NCBI GenBank assembly: GCA_028866715.1
Contig: JAGWHO010000001.1
Coordinates: 1 to 64,000 of the forward strand
DNA: 64,000 bases
Direction: 5' to 3'
Origin: Microcaldota archaeon
GTDB taxonomy: Archaea; Micrarchaeota; Micrarchaeia; Micrarchaeales; Micrarchaeaceae
The position numbers and the translations under genes were made by a program. A model generated the notes under the pieces. It was given only the letters and a program-made list of their open reading frames with translations. It did not search any database and was not told where the DNA came from. Shown here piece by piece: positions 23,986 to 32,600 of the stretch; position 1 is the first letter of the stretch, and each line of letters begins with the position of its first letter.

Positions 23986-25215
23986 TCATGGTGAGGCGCC
24001 CAACAGATCGTATGCGTCGATTATCTCTAACTTCCTGGAGGTTAAGCCGGCCTTGTCCTGGACGAACAATACTCTGCGCCCTGCCTCGATTCTGCCAAGC
24101 TTTTCTTCTGCCTCACGCAGCTCGGCAGCAGTCACTTTGCGCTTCCACTTGACCTCTAGAGCCACGCTTGGTTTCTTGAATCTGGTCAGCACCCCATCTA
24201 TTTCATAATCTGCGGAGTGGACCACGTTCTCCTCAAGACCTAGCTTATACGCAAGGTACTCCCGTATATTGTCCTCGAGTATACGGGGGAGCATCTCGTC
24301 TAGTATCCTCTCGGCCTCGGCCCTGCCTATCTGCCTTTGCGAGACCCCGTATTTCTCATCTGCATAGAAGAAGAGCCGCATCAGCGGGGAGACACATTTA
24401 TACACAAACCTGTTCTTGCTGTACACCCTTACTCGTTTCAGTATCCCTATCTGCATCATGATGTTGAGATACGGCTGTACAAATCCCGGATTGTCTTTGC
24501 TTATCAGCCGCTTTGAGAACAGACTGCTCGATATCTCGCCTGATGTAACCTTGCCGTCTGCAACTGCCCTTATCACGCCTTCATAGATAGCGGACGTTCC
24601 GCGATCCTCCTCAATGAGTATCTCGCCGAATAGGGCGGGTATGGAGTTTACGGACCCGAGCAGTATGTCCGCCATCGTCGCCCGTATCCTTCCCTCTCTA
24701 TCGAAATATTCTGCTGCCATCGGCTCTCTAAGCATTATGGCTGCCTCTACAAGCTCCTTTTTGCTTAGACCGAATCCGGCCAGTGCTTGCATGCTATCTT
24801 CCAATGATATTATTGGCACCTGTACCTCATTGAAGAGCCCAAGTATTGGCGATCCCGCTGATATCAGCCGTCTGGCGAGAAAGAGCGTGGAGCTCAGCAG
24901 TATGACTTTTCCGCCGCTTCCTATCGAATGAAGAAGGTCGAGAAAGGGGCCGCCAAGTCTCTGGAACTCGTCCACGGCTACGGTCTTTCCGTCGGCGATT
25001 CCCCTTCTGAGGCGATCGATAAAGACATCGTACCCCACCTGCGTGCCTTCCCTCTTTGATATCACGGTCCGGTCCCTGTTCACGAAGAAGTATTCGTCAT
25101 ACTTGACAAAGTTCTCGACCAGGAATGTCTTGCCCGTCTTCCTTCTGCCGAATACGAGCGTCCACTTCCGGACGTTGTTGATGCGCCCCACTTCTTCTGG
25201 CCTATGTATAATCAT
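23986..25215 (-). CDS. Archaeal AAA ATPase with DUF234 nuclease-like domain
   Basis: The 409-aa protein has a Walker A GRRKTGKTF near residue 22 and a Walker B VAVDEFQRL near residue 83. A winged-helix middle follows (about 230-275, EISSSLFSKRLIS...MMQIGILKRV). The C-terminal DUF234 domain has EIDGVLTRFKKPSVALEVKWKRK, the D...ExK pattern of PD-(D/E)xK nucleases. These archaeal ATPases are multi-copy and mobile in many genomes, and their function is unclear. The gene is bounded by the rnpB-derived direct repeats and has a palindrome over its promoter. Confidence 0.88.
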   Translation of the reverse strand: MIIHRPEEVGRINNVRKWTLVFGRRKTGKTFLVENFVKYDEYFFVNRDRTVISKREGTQVGYDVFIDRLRRGIADGKTVAVDEFQRLGGPFLDLLHSIGSGGKVILLSSTLFLARRLISAGSPILGLFNEVQVPIISLEDSMQALAGFGLSKKELVEAAIMLREPMAAEYFDREGRIRATMADILLGSVNSIPALFGEILIEEDRGTSAIYEGVIRAVADGKVTSGEISSSLFSKRLISKDNPGFVQPYLNIMMQIGILKRVRVYSKNRFVYKCVSPLMRLFFYADEKYGVSQRQIGRAEAERILDEMLPRILEDNIREYLAYKLGLEENVVHSADYEIDGVLTRFKKPSVALEVKWKRKVTAAELREAEEKLGRIEAGRRVLFVQDKAGLTSRKLEIIDAYDLLGASP

Positions 25216-25221
25216 AATTAT

Positions 25222-25237
25222 TATAATTGCAATTATA
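25222..25237. promoter_or_regulatory. Perfect 16-bp palindrome at the ATPase promoter
   Basis: TATAATTGCAATTATA is a perfect palindrome seven bases before the ATPase ATG and next to the TATA-like CTTTTATATATAATT on the minus strand. This placement suits an operator for autoregulation by the winged-helix part of the ATPase. The role is inferred. Confidence 0.55.
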
Positions 25238-25278
25238 TATAAAAGCCTTCCGGTGCGCCATGTTTCTAATATAAGGCA

Positions 25279-25506
25279 GTGGCAGGCCGTAGCCCTCTTT
25301 CTGTTCTAGGCAGCATTCGTCTAAGCGGCGTTTTGCCTTGCATACTCACAGCACACGCATCGGCGCGTTTCATCCCAACCGGCACGCTCGTAGTGTCATC
25401 GCTTATGCGCCGCATGGGTCTCGTTTCTATTCCGAATCAGCCCTTAAGGCACGTGCGCTCTGTATGAGAGGAGCTTCCTCCTTTCGGTAGGCTGCCCGCC
25501 TGCCAC
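25279..25506 (-). ncRNA. rnpB: RNase P RNA, short form (~228 nt)
   Basis: The minus strand begins GTGGCAGGC and ends GCCTGCCAC, a perfect 9-bp P1 helix. Between them are recognisable conserved regions. GAGGAAGCTCCTC corresponds to CR-I (GAGGAAAGTC-type), and TAGAAACGAGACCC lies near CR-II. GGGATGAAACG fits the GGGTGAAA segment. The 3' region has TAGACGAATG...AGAACAGAAAGAGGGCTACGGCC, corresponding to the CR-V end of bacterial and archaeal RNAs. At about 228 nt it is shorter than the usual 280-330. The 3' 42 nt are duplicated at 23934-23975. Confidence 0.9.
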
Positions 25507-25528
25507 CGGTAGGATTGCTCTCGCATGG

Positions 25529-25538
25529 TTTATAATGG
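25529..25538 (+). promoter_or_regulatory. TATA box of the BofA-like gene
   Basis: TTTATAATGG lies 20-29 bases before ATG 25558. The transcript would start at or near the initiation codon, so the message is probably leaderless. The open frame continues upstream through the motif, which is why the shorter start is preferred. Confidence 0.55.
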
Positions 25539-25557
25539 TTGCATACGATATCAGTCC

Positions 25558-25842
25558 ATGGCGTACCCGGACCCGGTATCAGCAACGATAGGAGGAATCC
25601 TTCTGGTCATCCTGATAGTTATAGGGGTCTGGATAGTCCTCAAGATATTCAGGCACGCGCTGAAGATCGTATTCGGTGTGATAATAAACAGCATAGTAGG
25701 GGTGCTTGCCATACTCGGCCTGAACCTCTTCCTTAACATAGGGATACCGCTCAAGGCCTATACGCTCATACCTGTGGCTCTGTTCGGGATTCCGTCTGTT
25801 GCAACGCTCCTCATTCTGAGGCTGTTCGGAGTTGCTCTGTGA
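25558..25842 (+). CDS. BofA-like membrane protein
   Basis: A 94-residue protein with three hydrophobic segments and the C-terminal pattern NSIVGVLAILGLNLFLNIGIPLKAYTLIPVALFGIPSV, as in the SigmaK-processing inhibitor BofA family. Archaea have no sigma-K pathway, so the family name says little about function; a membrane-protease regulator is possible. I use ATG 25558 because the TATA box lies directly upstream. The end overlaps the convergent gene by 32 bases. Confidence 0.75.
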   Translation: MAYPDPVSATIGGILLVILIVIGVWIVLKIFRHALKIVFGVIINSIVGVLAILGLNLFLNIGIPLKAYTLIPVALFGIPSVATLLILRLFGVAL

Positions 25843-26152
25843 TAGACGTTTGCCTGGATACCTCATTTGTAAGGTATACGGCTATCCTGACTGCGTTGCC
25901 AGGGAATTTGTTGGCCACCTTCTCTATGGCCTTCTCCTTCTTGTCGAGCTTTATCACGACGCTGTAGTTCTCAAAGCCCTTGCCGAAGACCTTAGCCAGC
26001 ATGGGCAGATCCTTTACGTCCTGCCTTCCGCAGAGCGGATATGGCGCCAAGTCGTTGAGCCTTAATGTCTTTATTATTGCATAGCCCTTTCCGTTGTTCA
26101 GACCCTCGATCTGCTTGTGCTCATCTTCGAGTATTGTTGTAGTTTTCGACAT
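25811..26152 (-). CDS. Soluble protein of unknown function
   Basis: The 113 residues have mixed alpha/beta composition, with KGYAIIKTLRLNDLAPYPLCG, VFGKGFENYSVVIKLDKK and NAVRIAVYLTNEVS. No signal peptide, membrane helix or catalytic motif is seen. Its 3' end overlaps the BofA-like gene on the other strand. I do not recognise a family. Coding is supported by an ATG start and even residue use. Confidence 0.6.
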   Translation of the reverse strand: MSKTTTILEDEHKQIEGLNNGKGYAIIKTLRLNDLAPYPLCGRQDVKDLPMLAKVFGKGFENYSVVIKLDKKEKAIEKVANKFPGNAVRIAVYLTNEVSRQTSITEQLRTASE

Positions 26153-26252
26153 TCCGGTTCACTGTACGTTGCCGCCTTTTGTTTTAAAATGTAATTTTGT
26201 TATATTGAAACGCTTTTAAGCGTATCTCTTCTCTTCATGAAATGAAATAAAA

Positions 26253-26450
26253 TCAGTGGCAGGCAAGCTTCACGTCAGAGACATCCACAGTCTTCCTCTT
26301 TGCGTGCCTTGAGAGCATCACGGTCTTGTGCGCAGCGTCAAATGCGACCTTGTTGACATATTTCTGGAAGGCCATCTTGCCCTCCTTGCTTACCCTTGAA
26401 GCTCCTGCCTCTTTTAGTATTTTTTTGATTGTTGACTCTGAGATGTACAT
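26253..26450 (-). CDS. Archaeal histone
   Basis: A 65-residue histone fold. Helix 1 is STIKKILKEAG, followed by the loop ASRVSKEGKMAFQ. The long central helix is KYVNKVAFDAAHKTVMLSRHA, and then come RKTVDVSDVKLACH. It matches HMf-type DNA-wrapping histones but lacks a tail. The Arg-Lys-Thr (RKT) DNA-binding loop is intact. The gene stands alone. Confidence 0.95.
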   Translation of the reverse strand: MYISESTIKKILKEAGASRVSKEGKMAFQKYVNKVAFDAAHKTVMLSRHAKRKTVDVSDVKLACH

Positions 26451-26518
26451 GTTCCCACCATGATTCTTTATAATTCCAGCAAAGCTTTAAATTGCTGACA
26501 TTTTAGCGGAACAATCAG

Positions 26519-28645
26519 TCACTCAAGCTGCTTGAATACGCGCTCCGCTATCTCTTTTCCTAGGATCTTTGAAACTTTCTCGCGGTTGTCGCGTATGTCC
26601 TGCACCTTCCTTATGCCATTCATGAAGAGCATGCGCGCCCTGACCCTTCCTATGTACTCCAGGCGCACTAGATCTAGCAATTCCTCCTTTATCCCGTAGC
26701 GCAGCCTGACTCTCGCCTCTATCAGCTTGTGCATCGGCCTCTTCATGAGCTTGGCTATCTCTATCGACGAGTAGATGAGCCAGTCAGCGTTCTGGAGCTT
26801 GACGAACAGGGCCCCGGGCGTTGACGAGTATTTCTTGACTATGTCCTGTTCTCTTGTCTCCTCCATCCAGTCCCTTAACATGAGAGCTGTGCTGAACGCC
26901 CTTGCAGGATCATAATAGCCGTAATCCATTATGAACTCTTTCTTGAGCGTCTTGTTCCTGTTCATGAACATGTATGCCGCGTAAGTTTCCTCTGCCTCGT
27001 TCGTAAGCTTTACATGAGGCCTCATCTCCAATGTATTTGTTATCATGTAAAGTATGCCTATCATGTCGAGGTCGCGCTCCAGCGAGTCTATGATCCATTT
27101 GCCGGATAGTGGGTCTATGTACAGTTCACTTACCCGTTTGCCAAGCTTTGTCGCCCTGAATGCATCGCTGCCCACCTCCGCGATGAAGCCCCATTCCTTA
27201 AGCTCATCAAGTATCTCGTTGACCATGTTGTCTATGTGGCGCTGGTTCCCGTATTGGAAGCCGTAGAAGCTCTTTGAAAGGAATCTCTGCATTGCCTTCC
27301 TGTCATTCAGGAAATCCTGCGCGACAAACGCAAGTATGTGCGTCCTAAGCACAGGAGCTATTCCGAGCGCAGACTCAATTGGCTCAGGCTTTGCGAGGAT
27401 GTAATTCCTGTAAAGGTCCTCTATCCTGTCCTTTGTCGATGCTATCACAAGGGCTCTTCCTTCCTTGTCGTACTTTGGCCTGCCCGCCCTTCCAAACAGC
27501 TGCATAACCTCATTGACGCCTATGCGCTCGCTCACCGAGTTGTCGAACCTTGTTATATCCTTTACGACTACTGTATGCGCAGGCAGGTTGACGCCAAGGC
27601 CGAGCGTCGTGGTCGAGCAGATCGTCTTTATCAGATTGGATTTGAATGCGTCTTCCACATATGCGCGCTGCTGGTTAAGAAGCCCTGAGTGATGGAATGC
27701 CACGCCCTTCTTTATAAGGCCCGATAGTTTTACGCACTGCTCTGTCGGCCTGTCCAGCACGTTGAGCACCTTGTCGCTGAGCTCATTCAAAGCCTTAATC
27801 TCGTCTTTCGTGAGCCTGTCGTTTATGTGCGGCGCCAGTCTGGTTGCCCCCGCCTCTGCGTTTCTCTTCGTTGAATAGAAGAGCAGTATCTGTTTCTTCT
27901 GCTCAAGCGTGTCCTCTACTATCCTCGTTTCGGGTATTGTATTTCTACCCAGAAGCTCAGAGACCTCAGGCTCATCCGAGTCTTCCGTGTTTGAATATAT
28001 CTTACCGTCAAACATTATGCCCTTCGTAAGTTTGACCGGCCTGTATTCGCTTTGCACTATGTCAGCCTCAAGCCACTTCGCAATCTCTTTGGCATTGCCA
28101 ATCGTTGCGCTCAGCGCCACTATCTGGGCATTGCATATGTTTGCGAGCTTCGTTATCAGCAGCTCGAGCGTAGGCCCTCTTGACTGGTCGCCGAGCATGT
28201 GCACCTCGTCAAACACTATGCAGCCGATGTTCGCTATCCAGTTTATTCCATGTCTCATCAGGCTGTCGAACTTTTCAGTAGAGAAGAACAGCATGTCATA
28301 GTTGGCTAGCCACATGTCGTTCGAGTCAAGGTCGCCGATTGACATGGCAGTCTTTATGTATGGATAAGCTGCCTTGAAGTCGTTGAATTTCTCCGATGCA
28401 AGGGCGCGCATCGGCGCTATGTAGACCGCCTTCTTGCCCCTCCCTATTATGGAGTTGACGCATGCTATTTCAGCAATAAGAGTCTTGCCGCTTGCGGTGG
28501 GGCTTGCGACCACCACGTTCTTGAACGACAGAAGGCCTTTGTTTATGGCTTCCTCCTGCGGCGGTGTGAACTTCTTGATGCCTCTCGCTACCATCGATTC
28601 TATTATCTCGTTTGGGAGCTTGCCCTTTATCGAGGATACATCCAT
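26519..28645 (-). CDS. hel308: Hel308/Hjm-type superfamily 2 DNA helicase
   Basis: Hel308 unwinds lagging strands at stalled forks, 3' to 5'. In 708 aa the Q-motif FTPPQEEAI, Walker A ASPTASGKT, the DEAH-type box IVFDEVHMLGD, ALSATIGN, and motifs IV-VI (FHHSGLLNQQRAYVEDAFK, TTLGLGVNLPA, QLFGRAGRPKYD) are all present. The winged-helix, ratchet and C-terminal HhH domains follow, ending NREKVSKILGKEIAERVFKQL. Length is family-typical. Confidence 0.95.
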   Translation of the reverse strand: MDVSSIKGKLPNEIIESMVARGIKKFTPPQEEAINKGLLSFKNVVVASPTASGKTLIAEIACVNSIIGRGKKAVYIAPMRALASEKFNDFKAAYPYIKTAMSIGDLDSNDMWLANYDMLFFSTEKFDSLMRHGINWIANIGCIVFDEVHMLGDQSRGPTLELLITKLANICNAQIVALSATIGNAKEIAKWLEADIVQSEYRPVKLTKGIMFDGKIYSNTEDSDEPEVSELLGRNTIPETRIVEDTLEQKKQILLFYSTKRNAEAGATRLAPHINDRLTKDEIKALNELSDKVLNVLDRPTEQCVKLSGLIKKGVAFHHSGLLNQQRAYVEDAFKSNLIKTICSTTTLGLGVNLPAHTVVVKDITRFDNSVSERIGVNEVMQLFGRAGRPKYDKEGRALVIASTKDRIEDLYRNYILAKPEPIESALGIAPVLRTHILAFVAQDFLNDRKAMQRFLSKSFYGFQYGNQRHIDNMVNEILDELKEWGFIAEVGSDAFRATKLGKRVSELYIDPLSGKWIIDSLERDLDMIGILYMITNTLEMRPHVKLTNEAEETYAAYMFMNRNKTLKKEFIMDYGYYDPARAFSTALMLRDWMEETREQDIVKKYSSTPGALFVKLQNADWLIYSSIEIAKLMKRPMHKLIEARVRLRYGIKEELLDLVRLEYIGRVRARMLFMNGIRKVQDIRDNREKVSKILGKEIAERVFKQLE

Positions 28646-28686
28646 GAGATTATTCTCGTTTTAAGGTATTTAAAACAGAGAGCGTT

Positions 28687-30246
28687 TCATGATGTAGCGA
28701 TGTTTATTAGCTCCTTTGTCTTCGCTACGCCTAGCGATGAAAGGAGCTTGCCTATCTTGGGCCCGCTCTCCTTGCCTATCGTGCCAAGATAGAGCTGCTT
28801 GAAGAGTTCATCGGCGCGTATCTTGTGCTCTGTTGCGACATCGTAGACAAGGTTGTGCACCTCAAGATCGGTCATGTTCTCCTTCAATCTGTTTACGAAG
28901 TCGATTATCGCGTCCTTGTGCTCGGTTATCTTGGCAGGCCTTAGCGAGAACTTGTACTTCTCAGGGGCTAAACCGCGAGCAAGCCAGTTGTCTATGTACG
29001 GCGCGAGGTACTTCACGCCTTCGCGGTCGTCGAGCCTTGCACCAACTTCGCCCCAGTCCTTGTATATCTGGTAGTTTATCAGTATCTCAGTGAACGACGC
29101 CTTCCAGTGCAGCTTCGGCGTTGCGAGCCTGAGGGCCACCATCTTCTTCTCTTCTGCCCTGTTCTGCGGGGCTTTCATTGTGGATATCTTTTCCACCTCA
29201 TTATAGAGCAGGACAAGCTTGTCGCCAGTTGGGTCAATATCCTTGTTGCTCGGCAGATCAGGCTCTATCAGCATATACTTGAGCAGTTCCGGAGGTATGA
29301 ACTCCATTATCTCTCCTGCGCCCATGCCTATTCCCTTTGATTTGGAGTATTTTTTCCCGTGCAGCATGATGAGGCCGTATTTACCCAGGATTGGCGGCTC
29401 CCTCTCGAGTATCTCTTTGTGTATCGCGATTGCGGTGTCGGCGCTGCTTCCGCGCGTCATGTGCTCCACGCCGCTGAACTCTATGCTTGTATTGAAGATC
29501 GCCTGCCAGGACGGCCAGTGCAGCCTCCAGGACAGTTTGTACCTGTGGTCCGAGATCTTGTTCCTGCCTTTATAGCCGCAGCCTTTCGTATACTTGACAT
29601 CGACATCGCAGGAGTATTCATATTCTTTGTCGTCGTGCCATGTGACGCGCGTTGTCGCTATCTTCCCGCACTGCGCGCATATTGGCATGATAGGGCTCCA
29701 ATTCTTCATGTCTTCAATTTTTCTGAAAGAGGTCCTTGCCACTACCTCCTTCACTTTCTCTTCCTGCATGAGGTACAGGCTCGCATACGGGTCGAACATG
29801 CCTTTCTCATAAAGGACATTGACGCGCTCCGCCTTTATCTTGAGCTCCAGCTTCTGCATCAGGCCCTCTGCCGCTGAAAGGAAATGCTCCCCGTATGAGC
29901 TGTGGCACTTGAACGGGTCTATAGTATGGACCAACGGCTTGCCGAGTTCAGGAGTCAGCTCCTTTTCGAATTGAGCAAGGTCTGAAGGAACGCCGTCGAA
30001 GGCGTCAAGTATGTCGCCGATGAATACGAATTCTACGATCTCGCCCTTTTCCCTCAGCGTCTGGCTTATCACGTACGGGTATAGGAACTCGCAGACTGTG
30101 CCGAGATGGGGCGTCCCGCTCGTTGTCATTCCTCCGGTCACGAAATAAGGCCCGCTTTTCTTCGCGACCACATCCTCTGCAAGCCTCTCGGACCAGTGGG
30201 TGAGCCTTCTCTCCTCGTTTTCCTTAGCGTTAGGGGCTTCAACCAT
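28687..30246 (-). CDS. lysS: Lysyl-tRNA synthetase, class I
   Basis: This class I LysRS is found in many archaea in place of the class II enzyme. The HIGH-type motif is TTSGTPHLGTV and the KMSKS-type loop is KKYSKSKG. Zinc cysteines in ICAQCGK and the SWRLHWPSWQAI substrate segment are characteristic. The C-terminal alpha-helix cage follows. I use ATG 30246 (519 aa), eight bases after the proS stop; a longer frame would overlap proS. Confidence 0.95.
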   Translation of the reverse strand: MVEAPNAKENEERRLTHWSERLAEDVVAKKSGPYFVTGGMTTSGTPHLGTVCEFLYPYVISQTLREKGEIVEFVFIGDILDAFDGVPSDLAQFEKELTPELGKPLVHTIDPFKCHSSYGEHFLSAAEGLMQKLELKIKAERVNVLYEKGMFDPYASLYLMQEEKVKEVVARTSFRKIEDMKNWSPIMPICAQCGKIATTRVTWHDDKEYEYSCDVDVKYTKGCGYKGRNKISDHRYKLSWRLHWPSWQAIFNTSIEFSGVEHMTRGSSADTAIAIHKEILEREPPILGKYGLIMLHGKKYSKSKGIGMGAGEIMEFIPPELLKYMLIEPDLPSNKDIDPTGDKLVLLYNEVEKISTMKAPQNRAEEKKMVALRLATPKLHWKASFTEILINYQIYKDWGEVGARLDDREGVKYLAPYIDNWLARGLAPEKYKFSLRPAKITEHKDAIIDFVNRLKENMTDLEVHNLVYDVATEHKIRADELFKQLYLGTIGKESGPKIGKLLSSLGVAKTKELINIATS

Positions 30247-30254
30247 GAACTCGC

Positions 30255-31721
30255 CTAATATGTCCTGCCGAAGAACATCTCCGTCTTGCCAGGGTTGCCG
30301 CACGATGCGCACTTGCCCTTTGCTCCTTTGTGCTCGTCATAGCCTATTGTGGGTATGCCTATCTTCTCTTCGATAGACCTGCCGCATCTCTCTTCTCCGC
30401 ACCACGGCAGACCGACGAGGCCGAGCCTCTCTTTGTATTCCTTCTTCACGTCTTCAACAGTATCGAAGTGCAGTATGCGCTCCTTGAGATACGCGTCTGC
30501 GCGCTTCTTCATGTTTATCGAGATGTCATCAAGCGTCATTCTTATGTGGTTTGAAAGCTCCTCCACCTTTACCGGCTTCTTCTCGCGCGTGTCCCTCCTT
30601 ACCACAACGGCGCTGCCGTTCTCGACATCTTTTGGCCCTACCTCTATCCTTATCGGCACGCCTTTAGCCTCCCACTCGTAGAACTTTTCTCCGGCAGTGT
30701 TCTGCCTGCTGTCGAGGCTAGTGCGTATGTTGCTCTTCTCGAGCGTCTCCCTTATCTCAGCGCATGCCTTGTTGACAGGCTGCTCTTTCCCGGCGTAGTA
30801 TATCGGGACTATTATGGCCTGTGTAGGCGCGATTATGGGCGGAAGCAGCAATCCGTTGTTGTCTCCGTGTATCGCCATTATGGTGCCTAGCGTTCGCTCC
30901 GATATGCCGTAGCATGTCTGGTAAACATAGGAGTAATCGTTCTGGCTGTTCTGGTACTGTATGCCGAAAGCGAGGGAGAACTTCTTGCCAAGATTTATCA
31001 CTGAAGCGAGCTCTATCCCCTTTCCGTCTGGTATGACGCTCATGAAGTCATAGTTGTATTCCGCCCCAGGGAAGGTGTCCCATGACGGCGTCCTGAGCAC
31101 CTTGTAAGGCAGGAGCATCATGTCGAAAAACCTCTTGTAGACGTTTATCGCCTCGTCTACCTGCTGGGCCGCATCTTCGGCATTTGCATGGAACGTGTGC
31201 GCCTCCTTGAACTTGACTATCTCCCTGACTCGCATAAGCGGCCTTGTCTGCTTTGTCTCGTGCCTGAATACATTGACAGTCTGGTACAGCTTGAGCGGCA
31301 GATCCGCCTCAGACTTTATCCATAACTTCACGGTGTCGTACATGCCTGTCTCAGAAGTCGGTCGTATGTACAGGCGTTCTGCAAGTTCGGTCTCGCCAGC
31401 CTGCGTGACTATGAAAGACTCGCCGTTGAACCCTCTCAGGAAGTCTGCTTCCTTCGAGAATACGCTTTCTGGTATCATGAGCGGGAAATACACCTCGTTG
31501 TGCCCCGTATCGTCGAGCAGAAACTCCATCTTGGAAAGCATGAGCTTCAGCGCCTTGAAGCCGTATGGCATCCAGGCGTTCATTCCCTTTATAGGGTATC
31601 TCGCATCGACTATCTTGGCTACCTCTATGGCACGGTCGTACCAGTCAGGGAAGTTCTGCGACTTGTCTATCGAGAAGGTCACCTTCCTGCTTTGCTCTGA
31701 TCTCTTGTCATTCTCTGCCAT
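30255..31721 (-). CDS. proS: Prolyl-tRNA synthetase, archaeal/eukaryal type
   Basis: This class II synthetase (488 aa) has motif 2 around VFRHETKQTRPLMRVREIVKFKEAHTFH and motif 3 near GISERTLGTIMAIHGDNNG. The anticodon-binding domain follows, and then the archaeal zinc-binding C-terminal domain (CGEERCG...CASCGNPGKTEMFFGRTY). The C-terminal Tyr is the family's last residue. It lies upstream of lysS with a short gap, so the two are likely co-transcribed. Confidence 0.96.
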   Translation of the reverse strand: MAENDKRSEQSRKVTFSIDKSQNFPDWYDRAIEVAKIVDARYPIKGMNAWMPYGFKALKLMLSKMEFLLDDTGHNEVYFPLMIPESVFSKEADFLRGFNGESFIVTQAGETELAERLYIRPTSETGMYDTVKLWIKSEADLPLKLYQTVNVFRHETKQTRPLMRVREIVKFKEAHTFHANAEDAAQQVDEAINVYKRFFDMMLLPYKVLRTPSWDTFPGAEYNYDFMSVIPDGKGIELASVINLGKKFSLAFGIQYQNSQNDYSYVYQTCYGISERTLGTIMAIHGDNNGLLLPPIIAPTQAIIVPIYYAGKEQPVNKACAEIRETLEKSNIRTSLDSRQNTAGEKFYEWEAKGVPIRIEVGPKDVENGSAVVVRRDTREKKPVKVEELSNHIRMTLDDISINMKKRADAYLKERILHFDTVEDVKKEYKERLGLVGLPWCGEERCGRSIEEKIGIPTIGYDEHKGAKGKCASCGNPGKTEMFFGRTY

Positions 31722-31810
31722 CGGCTTACCTTAGGGATTACTACGAATATTGAGATGTGATGATTTATAATTATGCCCTGCAGTCGCAGTTGGGCAAGAA
31801 AAATAGGTGT

Positions 31811-31836
31811 GGGCCCGCGCCAGGGGCGCGGGACCC
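31811..31836 (-). terminator. GC-rich hairpin after the winged-helix gene
   Basis: CCCGCGCC at 31814-31821 pairs with GGCGCGGG at 31825-31832 across AGG. The stem extends by GGG/CCC with one bulge. It sits four bases beyond the stop of the gene at 31840-32367 and is followed on that strand by ACACCTATTTTTCTT, which is T-rich. This is an intrinsic-terminator-like structure. Confidence 0.65.
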
Positions 31837-31839
31837 GGT

Positions 31840-32367
31840 TCACTGTGGGGGTGAAACAATTAGTATGTTGGTCGCCTTACCAGCATCGTACTTGTAGTAC
31901 ACCTTGTGGCCCAGTTGGTATCGCTCAAGCACACCTTGCTTGAACAGTCTGTTGAGCCTAGCAGACGCAGCGTTTCTACCTCTGTAACTCATGTGCTGCC
32001 TTATGTCATCAGCGCAAGCCATTCCCTTGATCTGTATGAATTGTATGATCTTCGCGTCTAGGTCCGATACCGGCAGAATCTGGCGCTCCATCTGCGCCTG
32101 CTGTTCCTGCACCTCATCTTGCTGGTAGTTGTAGCCTATGTCCTGCTCGAGCCTCGAGAGCGTGTCGGTTATGCCCTTGAGGATCATTGTAGTCCTTTTA
32201 TTCTCGTCAATCATGTACTTTGCCAGGGCGAAAAGGCCGGAGCTCGTGTCCTCCGCCTTGGCCTTCTCCAGCAATAGTTCTCTCTCTTTCGTCGCCTTGC
32301 CGCTGATTGTGGCTACCTGCGCCTTTAGCTTCTGCAGCTCGGTTTCCAGCTCTTTTTTCGTACGCAT
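31840..32367 (-). CDS. Coiled-coil winged-helix protein
   Basis: These 175 residues have an N-terminal coiled coil (KKELETELQKLKAQVATISGK...) and a middle helical part. A C-terminal winged helix follows (DLDAKIIQFIQIKGMACADDIRQHMSYRGRNAASARLNRLFKQGVLERY), with a wing GHKVYYKY. It is probably a DNA-binding regulator, but no target can be read. I use ATG 32367; the longer frame adds an unrelated segment. A tandem 10-bp repeat lies upstream in the divergent gap. Confidence 0.75.
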   Translation of the reverse strand: MRTKKELETELQKLKAQVATISGKATKERELLLEKAKAEDTSSGLFALAKYMIDENKRTTMILKGITDTLSRLEQDIGYNYQQDEVQEQQAQMERQILPVSDLDAKIIQFIQIKGMACADDIRQHMSYRGRNAASARLNRLFKQGVLERYQLGHKVYYKYDAGKATNILIVSPPQ

Positions 32368-32492
32368 ATACCACACCAACCAAGATTCATGAACATGACA
32401 TGAGCGAACCATGAAGGTGTCGCACAACAATCATGAATGAATCACGATTTTATTGTGAAAGAGTAGATATTTAAAGCTTTCTGGAAAGCAAG

Positions 32493-32512
32493 GATTAGCG
32501 GAGATTAGCGGA
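32493..32512. repeat. Tandem 10-bp repeat in a divergent promoter region
   Basis: GATTAGCGGA occurs twice head-to-tail at 32493-32502 and 32503-32512, between the winged-helix gene and the KH gene. Just downstream TTACCG also occurs twice (32524 and 32532). A paired regulator-binding site is plausible given the divergent promoters. Confidence 0.45.
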
Positions 32513-32600
32513 ACTCCAAGGTTTACCGCTTTTACCGACGATATATGGGAAGGATTTAATAAATACTAGTATGCTAACGTATTGGAAATCCGAAATCAGA

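Larger units (their letters stand above)
23976..25277. mobile_element. Small insert between 42-bp rnpB-derived repeats
   Basis: The 1302-bp segment between the two repeats contains only the ATPase gene at 23986-25215 and its promoter. No recombinase is encoded, so it would be a non-autonomous or decayed integrative element, or a gene captured by recombination. The left junction falls ten bases before the ATPase stop, so the gene fills the insert almost completely. Integration at the 3' end of the RNase P RNA gene is inferred from the perfect duplication. Confidence 0.65.
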
